Shown here: positions 26,154 through 33,275 of the stretch, piece after piece
Numbering within the stretch: the first letter of the stretch is position 1
Layout of the letters: each line of letters begins with the position of its first letter
Program-made: the position numbers and the translations under genes
The notes under the pieces: model-generated
Databases searched by the model: none
Told to the model about the DNA's origin: nothing
Seen by the model: the letters and a program-made list of their open reading frames with translations, nothing else
DNA from: Candidatus Niyogiibacteriota bacterium
GTDB taxonomy: Bacteria; Patescibacteriota; Minisyncoccia; JACROR01
DNA: 33,788 nt
Assembly: GCA_016214345.1 (NCBI GenBank)
Contig: JACROR010000020.1
Span: forward strand, 1 to 33,788
Direction of reading: 5' to 3'

Positions 26154-27050
26154 TTATCGCATGGAAATTTTTACTGCTGCCCGCAATTTTGCTGATCGCG
26201 CTCGCGGATTTCGCAACAATTCTTCTTTTACCGCCACTATCGGTTTTTTAGTCAATATTTCCGCTTCGTCGTTCTGCTTGTTGTCTCTGAAAAAATTTTT
26301 AACGATCCGGTCTTCCAGCGAATGAAAAGAGATGACCGCCATTCTGCCGTTTGGAGAAAGCAGATTCCACCCTCCCGCCAACCCTTCCCGTAAAACGCCC
26401 AATTCGTCATTTACCGTTATACGCAAAGCTTGAAAGGCGCGCGTGGCGGGATTTATTCTTCCTCGCTCATAATTTTTAGGGACAGCCGATCGGATAATTT
26501 CCGCCAATTCCACCGTGCGGCGAATTCGCCCTCTTCGTCTCTCTTCCGCGATACGCCGCGCGATCCTTCCAGCAAACCGCTCTTCGCCATAAACGCGGAT
26601 AATTTCTTTCAAGCGGTCCTCCGGCCAATCATTCACGATCTTTTCCGCGGTCAAATCTTCCGGCCCCAGATCGCGCCTCAAAGTCATAAGAAGCGGCTCG
26701 TCTTTCGTAAAAGAAAATCCCCTACCCGACTCTTCCAATTGCAAAGAACTGAATCCCAGATCATACAAAATTCCATCAACCGTCCCCGCATACTCCGAAA
26801 GCAAACTACCGATATCGCGAAAATTTCCGTGGATAAATTCCGTTCGCTTATCTTTGCCGAATTTTTGGCGCAATCTTTCTATCATCTCTTCGTCTTGATC
26901 AAGGCCGATCATTTTTCCGTCTTCCGGCAATCGTTTCAAAATCTCCTCCAAATGGCCTCCGCCGTCCGCCGTCGTGTCCACAAATATTTTACCTTGCGAA
27001 ATATCCAGCAACCGTATAACTTCTTCTAAAAGAACGGGCACATGCGCCAT
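26154..27050 (-). CDS. rsmH: 16S rRNA (cytosine1402-N4)-methyltransferase RsmH
   Basis: HVPVLLEEVIRLL, FVDTTADGGGHLEEIL, GILYDLGFSSLQLEESGRGFSF, NPATRAFQALRITVNDEL, SFHSLEDRIVKNFF. Confidence 0.96.
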   Translation of the reverse strand: MAHVPVLLEEVIRLLDISQGKIFVDTTADGGGHLEEILKRLPEDGKMIGLDQDEEMIERLRQKFGKDKRTEFIHGNFRDIGSLLSEYAGTVDGILYDLGFSSLQLEESGRGFSFTKDEPLLMTLRRDLGPEDLTAEKIVNDWPEDRLKEIIRVYGEERFAGRIARRIAEERRRGRIRRTVELAEIIRSAVPKNYERGRINPATRAFQALRITVNDELGVLREGLAGGWNLLSPNGRMAVISFHSLEDRIVKNFFRDNKQNDEAEILTKKPIVAVKEELLRNPRARSAKLRAAVKISMR

Positions 27051-27053
27051 AAA

Positions 27054-27488
27054 TTAATACGCGCCCAACTCGCCCAAACGCTCCGCCAAAACATCGGCAT
27101 CTTTTTCAACTTCATCGCGATATTTGTTCCATCTCTCCTCGTCCCAAATTTCCAAGCGTTTATAAACTCCGCAAATTATCACTTTTTCTTTAAGCTCCGC
27201 GTATTTTTTCAAATAATCCGGAATTAAAATTCTTCCCAACTGATCCATGTCTGCCTCGGACGCGCCAGCCAGAAAAAATCTCGCGTTATCTCTCTTATCT
27301 TTTTGATTCATGGACAGAGTGCTTAATTTTTCGGCAAATTTGCTCCACTCATAAAGCGGATAAACAAAAAGGCACTTGTCCAGGCCCCTGGTAATGATCG
27401 CCTGCTTGCCCAATTCCTTCCTGAACTTGGCAGGCAAGGAAACTCTTTTTTTGGCGTCTAATGTATGTGTAAATTCACCGATTAGCAT
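27054..27488 (-). CDS. mraZ: Transcriptional regulator MraZ
   Basis: MLIGEFTHTLDAKKRVSLPAKFRKELG, ARFFLAGASEADMDQLGRILIPDYLKKYAEL; start at MLIGEF. Confidence 0.94.
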   Translation of the reverse strand: MLIGEFTHTLDAKKRVSLPAKFRKELGKQAIITRGLDKCLFVYPLYEWSKFAEKLSTLSMNQKDKRDNARFFLAGASEADMDQLGRILIPDYLKKYAELKEKVIICGVYKRLEIWDEERWNKYRDEVEKDADVLAERLGELGAY

Positions 27489-27490
27489 AG

Positions 27491-27581
27491 TTATGCACTT
27501 TATCCACAGATTTATCCACAATTTCCCACTACACTAATATCATATCCCACTTTACCAAGTGCGTCAAAACACTTATACACA
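27491..27581 (+). promoter_or_regulatory. DnaA-box cluster upstream of mraZ
   Basis: TTATCCACA at 27500-27508 and 27512-27520, TTATACACA at 27573-27581 (all TTATNCACA), near-match TTATGCACT at 27491-27499; all same orientation. Confidence 0.7.
27507..27550 (-). promoter_or_regulatory. Putative MraZ operator (repeated GTGGG/GTGGA boxes)
   Basis: On the minus strand GTGGG starts at 27550 and 27529, GTGGA at 27519 and 27507 (spacings 21, 10, 12). Confidence 0.45.
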
Positions 27582-27681
27582 CCGCCTAAATAGGTTTTAG
27601 TTGTTAATTCGCCGGCTGGCGGATAGGTTTTAAGAGTAATTCCAAAATTCCAAGGCGGCACCTTGGAATACTATCCGGCTA

Positions 27682-27701
27682 CCTGCCTGCCGGCAGGCAG
27701 G
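27682..27701. repeat. CCTGCC-family palindrome nested in a CGGCTAT-type hairpin
   Basis: cctgcctgccggcaggcagg, perfect palindrome; removing it leaves CGGCTAT-TGG-ATAGCCG. Confidence 0.85.
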
Positions 27702-27721
27702 TTGGATAGCCGAAAAACAAA

Positions 27722-27752
27722 AAAACCAGTCCGCCTAGGGCGGACTGGTTTT
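27722..27752 (-). terminator. Rho-independent terminator downstream of lysS
   Basis: AAAACCAGTCCGCC-TAG-GGCGGACTGGTTTT perfect arms, T-rich tract on the minus strand. Confidence 0.9.
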
Positions 27753-27762
27753 ATCTTGAAAT

Positions 27763-29232
27763 TTATTCTCGCGGGCGCAGAGTCGGGAAAAGGATTACTT
27801 CGCGAATATTGTGCGTGTTGGTTAAAAGCATTATCAAACGATCAATGCCCAAACCAACGCCTCCGGCTGGCGGCATGCCATATTCCATGGCTTCCAGATA
27901 ATCATCATCGGATGGCGAAACTTCCGCCTCGCCCTCCCTTCGTTTTTTGTCCTGTTCCAAAAATCTCGCGCGTTGATCCACGGGATCATTTAATTCCGAA
28001 AAAGCGTTCACCAGCTCCAATCCGCCGATAACCAGCTGAAAACGATCTATAAAACGCGAATTTGCCGGATGCCTCTTAGCGAAAGGAGAAGCGCCAACCG
28101 GATAATCCACAATGAAAGTCGGCTGAATCAACCGCGGACGACAAATTTTTTTGTAAATGTTATCCATTATTTTTTCAGCGCTATCCGAAGGTTCAACCGC
28201 GACTCCCAATCTTTGCGCGGTCAAGGACAAATCTTCTCTTGAACCGATTTCGGGATTGATGATCAGCGCGTATTTTTTCAGCAATTCAAAGTAAGAGATC
28301 ACAGCAAACTTTTTGGAAAAATCTATTTTCATTTCCTGATATTCAACGGCTGTTTTTTTAATTACCTTTTTCACCAATAATCTAAGCATTTTTTCCACAA
28401 ACACGCGCTGATGCGCCGCGTCAGAATATGCCTCATAAAATTCAAGCATGGTAAATTCCGGATTATGCGTCACGTCTATGCCTTCATTGCGAAAATTTCT
28501 ACCTATCTCGTAGACCTTATTCAATCCGCCCACCAGCAATTTTTTCAAATATAATTCCGGCGCTATTCTCAAAAAAATATCCACATCAAGCGCGTTGTGA
28601 TGCGTCTTGAAAGGAATGGCCGTAGCGCCTCCCGCCAAAGGCTGGAGCATCGGGGTTTCCACTTCCATATATCCGTTGTCATCCAAAAATCCGCGCAATT
28701 CGGAGATAATTTTGGAACGAATCAAAAATCTTGCTTTTACCTCCTCGTTCATCAAAATATCCAAATATCTGCGGCGATATCGTTCTTCCACGTCTTGCAG
28801 GCCATGCCACTTTTCGGGCAACGGCCGCAAACTCTTGGCAAGCATTTTCCAAGAATTGGCTTTTAAGGTTTTTTCATTTTTTTTAGTAAGAAACAGGCGT
28901 CCCGTGATTGATATAAAATCACCAATATCAGTCTGGCCATTGAACAAGCCAAACATTTCGTCTCCCAGATCGTCCTTTTTAAAATACGCCTGCAATTTGG
29001 CCGTACCGTCATGTAGATCGCAAAAAATAGAACCGCCGTGTTCGCGTCTTGCCAAAACACGCCCTGCCACATTAAAAGGCCGGGTACGTTTTTTTAGCTT
29101 GTTGAAATCAGCAACCGCCTCTTGAAGTGGAATAAAAACAGGCGTCTCCACCGGATAAGCGTCCATTCCGGCTTCTTTTAATTTATTTAATTTTTCCACT
29201 CGCCCTTGGCGAATTTCTTCCAAAGAAGACAT
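27763..29232 (-). CDS. lysS: Lysine--tRNA ligase (class II)
   Basis: YRRRYLDILMNEEVKARFLIRSKIISELRGFLDDNGYMEVETPMLQPLAGGATAIPFKTHHNALD, GRNFRNEGIDVTHNPEFTMLEFYEAY, GMPPAGGVGLGIDRLIMLLT; start at MSSLEEIR. Confidence 0.95.
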   Translation of the reverse strand: MSSLEEIRQGRVEKLNKLKEAGMDAYPVETPVFIPLQEAVADFNKLKKRTRPFNVAGRVLARREHGGSIFCDLHDGTAKLQAYFKKDDLGDEMFGLFNGQTDIGDFISITGRLFLTKKNEKTLKANSWKMLAKSLRPLPEKWHGLQDVEERYRRRYLDILMNEEVKARFLIRSKIISELRGFLDDNGYMEVETPMLQPLAGGATAIPFKTHHNALDVDIFLRIAPELYLKKLLVGGLNKVYEIGRNFRNEGIDVTHNPEFTMLEFYEAYSDAAHQRVFVEKMLRLLVKKVIKKTAVEYQEMKIDFSKKFAVISYFELLKKYALIINPEIGSREDLSLTAQRLGVAVEPSDSAEKIMDNIYKKICRPRLIQPTFIVDYPVGASPFAKRHPANSRFIDRFQLVIGGLELVNAFSELNDPVDQRARFLEQDKKRREGEAEVSPSDDDYLEAMEYGMPPAGGVGLGIDRLIMLLTNTHNIREVILFPTLRPRE

Positions 29233-29280
29233 AAACCGCGATTTATTAATACTGATAATAAAAACATCAGCTCTGCATAA

Positions 29281-29502
29281 AACACTTGAAGCCGAGCGTT
29301 TTTGAAACACTGGGCTGGCCTGCCTGCCGGCAGGTATGGGTCATTAGTGTGGAAACAAGAAGAGTTCTCCCGCATGACAGCCTATATTTCTAAATGCCGT
29401 TCCGGCTACATTATTGTGCCTCTCCATCCCAGTCATACGGGAATACTCTTCTTGTTTTCTAAAATAGAGGCTGTGTTGAAAAGGCGCTCGGCGAAAAGTG
29501 TT
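29281..29502. repeat. Long imperfect inverted repeat (fold-back element) in the lysS-greA intergenic region
   Basis: Arms 29281-29298/29485-29502 (aacact..gccgagcg / cgctcggc..agtgtt) and 29352-29378/29432-29459 (gaaacaagaagagttctcccgcatgac / gtcatacgggaatactcttcttgttttc). Confidence 0.75.
29319..29335. repeat. CCTGCC-family palindrome (short variant)
   Basis: cctgcctgccggcaggt, in the left arm of the fold-back element and without a counterpart in the right arm. Confidence 0.7.
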
Positions 29503-29564
29503 GCGTTTACTTGTTGAGCTTGTCACACAGTATTATTGTAACAAAAAAACCTGACAATTAAAAA

Positions 29565-29592
29565 CTCCCGACAAACCTCGCGGTTTCGGGAG
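29565..29592 (-). terminator. Rho-independent terminator downstream of greA
   Basis: ctcccga..aaacc/ggttt..cgggag stem, followed on the minus strand by GTTTTTAATTG. Confidence 0.75.
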
Positions 29593-29636
29593 CAAAAAAT
29601 CAATAACGTAATGTCAAAACAAAGGATTAATGTTCT

Positions 29637-30110
29637 TTATAAAATATCTAAAATCTTAAAGCAAATCGCGCCTTTGGGTGTTAACACCTTTGCCTCCTCC
29701 CCCCTTCTCTTGCCCAAAAGAGCCTTGCCTATCGGAGATTCATGGGAAATTTTGTTTATTTCGGGTCTGGCCTCTTCAGGACCCACAATAAAAAATTCAT
29801 GCGTACTTCCAACATCCACTTTTTGAGCCACGACTTTAACCCCCACATTTACCTTATCCGTCGCGTGATCTTTGGATATAACCACGGCGCGCTGGATCAG
29901 ATCTTTAACTTCGGCTATGCGGATTTCATTGGCAGTTTGAGCTTCTTTTGCTTCTGAATATTCGGAATTCTCTGACAAATCTCCCAATGATTTGGCGTAT
30001 TCAAGACGCGCGGCTATTTCTTTGCGCGATGTATCGCTTAATATCTTTAGCTCTTCTTCCAGCTTCTTCAAACCCTCCTGGCTAATATATTCTGAGTCGT
30101 CACGAATCAT
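29637..30110 (-). CDS. greA: Transcription elongation factor GreA
   Basis: ISQEGLKKLEEELKIL, IAARLEYAKSLGDLSENSEYSEAKEAQ, SPIGKALLGKRRGEEAKVLTPKG. Confidence 0.95.
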   Translation of the reverse strand: MIRDDSEYISQEGLKKLEEELKILSDTSRKEIAARLEYAKSLGDLSENSEYSEAKEAQTANEIRIAEVKDLIQRAVVISKDHATDKVNVGVKVVAQKVDVGSTHEFFIVGPEEARPEINKISHESPIGKALLGKRRGEEAKVLTPKGAICFKILDIL

Positions 30111-30205
30111 AAATATTTTAAAAATTTAGTTATCTAACTCTGATACGGGCGCTTTAATTCTACAATACTATATTAAAAAAGCCTCCGTGTCAACTCCCTG
30201 CGTCT

Positions 30206-30226
30206 CTTGGACACCGAGTGTCCAAG
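30206..30226. repeat. 21-bp 9-3-9 palindrome
   Basis: CTTGGACAC-CGA-GTGTCCAAG, downstream of mrdA. Confidence 0.85.
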
Positions 30227-30231
30227 CTGCT

Positions 30232-31983
30232 TTAATTTGGAAGTCGGACTTCCAAATCTTTATTTTTCAAATATTCCGGACGATGAACTTTGATCCATTC
30301 ATATAACTGTCGCGCCGCGAATGGAGCGCCTACAAGATTGTGAACACTTCCGCGTTCCAAAACGATACTCATGGCCAAATTCGGTTTATCGTACGGCGCG
30401 AACGAAATAATCCACGAATTTACATAATCTTTGCCAATCTCCGCCGTGCCGGTTTTTCCGGCCAGATCTATTCCCAATCCGGAGAGCGCCGCCGCCGTTC
30501 CAAATTCAGCCGCCATGCGCATTCCCTCCTTAACCGCGGTAAAATATTTCTTATCTATATTTATGGGATCTTCATATTTCGCTTTCGCCTCATAAGATAT
30601 TCCGCCATCAATATTTTTTATCTCCTTTACCATATACGGACGGACCCTTATCCCGTCCTGGCTTATGGCGGATACGATTGAAGCCATCTGCAACGGCGTT
30701 ACCTGAAGCCATCCCTGCCCTATGCTTAAATTATAAGTATCGCCCACCCGCCAAATTTTATCGGCAAGCGTTTGCGCCTTCCATTCCGGATCAGGAATAA
30801 AGCCCTGCGCTTCCGGCGACAAATCAACTCCGGTGCCGTTGCCCAACCCGAAAATTTTCAAATATTTATTTATGCGAGAAACGCCCAAACCTCCTACATC
30901 GTCAAATCCGCCGCCGATCGTATAAAAATAAACATTGGAAGAAACAGCCAGCGCGTGCCTTAGATCAACCCATCCCTGCGGACGCCAATCATAAAATACG
31001 GATGGTTCTTTGGGATTATACGGGTTCGGAACGGATATACTGCCGGAACTGAAGATTTGTTTATTTTCATCAACCACGCCTTCGGCAAGCGCCGCCAGCG
31101 CCATCACCGGCTTTATAATTGACCCGGGCGAATAAAGGCCGCTTATGGCGCGAAAGAAAAAAGGATTTCTTGGATTGGACATTAAAGACCGCACCTCGGC
31201 AGGATCGCCGCGAGAAAGCGCGTTAGAGTCATATTCCGGCCAACTGGTCATAGCTAAAATCTCACCGGTCCGCGGATTCATTACCACTCCGGCTCCCGCG
31301 TTAAATCCTCTGTCTTGAATTACACCGTCTAAAATACGGAATAATTCCGATTGCAATTCCGCGTCTATGGTCAAGGTGATGTTCTGCCCGTCTCGGGGCG
31401 GTTTTTGCAAACTGGCCGATATTATCCGCTCTTTAGAATCCACTTCTACCAAACGACTTCCCGCGTCTCCCGCCAACACATCATTATATTGTCTTTCCAC
31501 GCCCGCTTTGCCCGCAAACCCTAAAGAATTATCCGAAACATATCCCAAATAACCCAGTACGTGAGCTAATCCCAACATAGAAGTATAAACGCGAACCGGC
31601 TCTACGGCCGCTTCTTCGCCCGGAACCGCCGCATCAGCGCCAGAAGATAACGCGGCGCTATTCCAACTTAATTGCCTGCCGGTACGGTCATAAATTACGC
31701 CTCGCGCCGGTGGAAGCGTCACGGCACGCAAACGATTCAGGTAAACTTTATCCGCAAAATCAGATCCGCGCACCACATCTAAAAAACCCACTCTGCCTAA
31801 AAGCGCCAAAGAAAGCAGCCCAAAAAACACCGCCAGAAAAAGCGGCGTTTTGAAAGTAATGGCTTTTTCCATAACCCCCTCCAAACTTTCCCGCTCCCAT
31901 CCCGGCATATTTTTTGCATCCATGAAAATTTCATCGGGCGTTATATCCGAATTAACGAATTTTTTTCTTTTTTTGAAAAACAT
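30232..31983 (-). CDS. mrdA: Penicillin-binding protein 2 (elongation transpeptidase) with short N-terminal region
   Basis: PARGVIYDRTGRQLSWN, LYSPGSIIKPVMAL (SxxK), AVSSNVYFY (SxN), AGKTGTAEIG (KTG); next to mreD/mreC/mreB. Confidence 0.93.
   Translation of the reverse strand: MFFKKRKKFVNSDITPDEIFMDAKNMPGWERESLEGVMEKAITFKTPLFLAVFFGLLSLALLGRVGFLDVVRGSDFADKVYLNRLRAVTLPPARGVIYDRTGRQLSWNSAALSSGADAAVPGEEAAVEPVRVYTSMLGLAHVLGYLGYVSDNSLGFAGKAGVERQYNDVLAGDAGSRLVEVDSKERIISASLQKPPRDGQNITLTIDAELQSELFRILDGVIQDRGFNAGAGVVMNPRTGEILAMTSWPEYDSNALSRGDPAEVRSLMSNPRNPFFFRAISGLYSPGSIIKPVMALAALAEGVVDENKQIFSSGSISVPNPYNPKEPSVFYDWRPQGWVDLRHALAVSSNVYFYTIGGGFDDVGGLGVSRINKYLKIFGLGNGTGVDLSPEAQGFIPDPEWKAQTLADKIWRVGDTYNLSIGQGWLQVTPLQMASIVSAISQDGIRVRPYMVKEIKNIDGGISYEAKAKYEDPINIDKKYFTAVKEGMRMAAEFGTAAALSGLGIDLAGKTGTAEIGKDYVNSWIISFAPYDKPNLAMSIVLERGSVHNLVGAPFAARQLYEWIKVHRPEYLKNKDLEVRLPN
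30235..30257. repeat. 10-3-10 palindrome forming the 3' end of the mrdA CDS
   Basis: ATTTGGAAGT-CGG-ACTTCCAAAT; encodes LEVRLPN immediately before the TAA stop. Confidence 0.9.
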
Positions 31984-31991
31984 GCTTCAAC

Positions 31992-32465
31992 TCAAAAACT
32001 AATTGCGATACGCCGATAAATAAAAGATGCCAAAAAATGAAGACTAAAAATGATCGCTAAACCAAATATGCCGTAAAACAAAATAATAAAACCTCCGTAC
32101 CAAAATTGCCGCATGAAATAAACGCCCGTGTGCCAATTAAAAATAATGAAACCGGCCATATTTAAAATAAAAAAGGCGGAAAGAAGCGTTATGGATTTTC
32201 CTACGACACTAAACGCATTATCTTCCTGGAAAAAATTACTTATGATCTCGGAAAGCAAAATAAGCGCCGCGAATATGACCGTAAAAAAACCGAACGGCAT
32301 GCCACTAACCGTATCCAGCGCCACACCGATAAGTATCGCTTCGGCAAACAAACGAAAACGGGCGATACTATAAGCGATCATTCCGAATACCAAAGACCAC
32401 GGCAATATGAATATTCCCAGCATCATTAGCAATAAAAAAGATATCCTCTGAACCGTGTTTAACAT
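31992..32465 (-). CDS. mreD: MreD-like rod-shape membrane protein
   Basis: Hydrophobic 157-aa protein between mreC and mrdA; EAILIGVALDTVSGMPFGFFTVIFA. Confidence 0.75.
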   Translation of the reverse strand: MLNTVQRISFLLLMMLGIFILPWSLVFGMIAYSIARFRLFAEAILIGVALDTVSGMPFGFFTVIFAALILLSEIISNFFQEDNAFSVVGKSITLLSAFFILNMAGFIIFNWHTGVYFMRQFWYGGFIILFYGIFGLAIIFSLHFLASFIYRRIAISF

Positions 32466-32480
32466 TCTTGGAAAATGAAT

Positions 32481-33275
32481 TTATTTTATTATCAAAACCG
32501 ACCGCAAATACCAAATATTCAAGGGAACGCGCGAAACCAATGTTTGAAAAAAATCCGAGCTTTTATGTTCCGCCTTTTCCACAAATCCAACCAAATACGG
32601 AATACGGCTGGCGGTAAAAATACGCTCCCCCACGGTTATAGGAGCGTCTTTGGGCAAAGAAGCGGTCATCATTTCCGCGCCGCCTCCGGATAATATCGCG
32701 GATATGCCGGAATTTTCCAAATACACGTTGGTTTCTTGCCCAAAATTGGAAACCAATCCTACCCTGCTTTCATGGCCGAACACCTCGGTAACACGCCCTA
32801 AAAATATGGAGCCTGGTGTTATAACATTCATGCCAACCTCTACGCCATCCGACGATCCGGCATCCACCAAAAAAACGCCATACATGGTTTCGGGCGGAAC
32901 CAAAACTATATTCGCCAAGATCTTCTGATCCGGCTGGCGTCCCAAAATTATTTTCAGATCTTCATTTTCTTTGCGCGTAATCTCCAAATTTTCTATGTGT
33001 CCTTTTAAATTATCCAGCGCCTCCCTTAAATCGTCATTTTCTTTTTGCAAGCGCGTCTTATCCGCCAAAGCGAAACCAACGCTCTCTATGGAACTTTTTA
33101 CGGAAGAAGACGCGCCGAAAACCGGCTTCAAAAATCCCAAAACAGTATCAGCGACCATGCGTTCCAATGTGTCGCCATAAACAATCAACAATAAAATCAG
33201 CGCCACAAAAGCGCCCATGATAATCCTGAAACCGATATTGGAATAAGTCCTATTGCGGAGGTAATTCGTCTTCAT
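32481..33275 (-). CDS. mreC: Rod shape-determining protein MreC
   Basis: N-terminal TM, coiled coil, VPPETMYGVFLVDAGSSDGVEVGMNVITPGSIFLGRVTEVFGHESRVGLVSNFGQETNVYL. Confidence 0.9.
   Translation of the reverse strand: MKTNYLRNRTYSNIGFRIIMGAFVALILLLIVYGDTLERMVADTVLGFLKPVFGASSSVKSSIESVGFALADKTRLQKENDDLREALDNLKGHIENLEITRKENEDLKIILGRQPDQKILANIVLVPPETMYGVFLVDAGSSDGVEVGMNVITPGSIFLGRVTEVFGHESRVGLVSNFGQETNVYLENSGISAILSGGGAEMMTASLPKDAPITVGERIFTASRIPYLVGFVEKAEHKSSDFFQTLVSRVPLNIWYLRSVLIIK

Noticed and set aside
27663-28031. Plus-strand ORF 122 aa starting in the palindrome region
   Set aside because: Overlaps the lysS terminator and the antisense strand of lysS.
29302-29517. Plus-strand ORF over the fold-back element, plus antisense ORF 29344..29526
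   Set aside because: Both lie within the inverted repeat; no RBS and composition explained by the repeat.
29233-29560. T-box riboswitch or SRP RNA upstream of lysS
   Set aside because: No convincing T-box (UGGNACCGCG-like) or SRP core (GGAAGCAGC-like) sequence found by eye; left as a generic fold-back element.
31671-31690. tgcctgccggtacgg inside mrdA as another CCTGCC palindrome
   Set aside because: Encodes the normal YDRTGRQL motif and lacks the full palindromic arms; likely coincidence.
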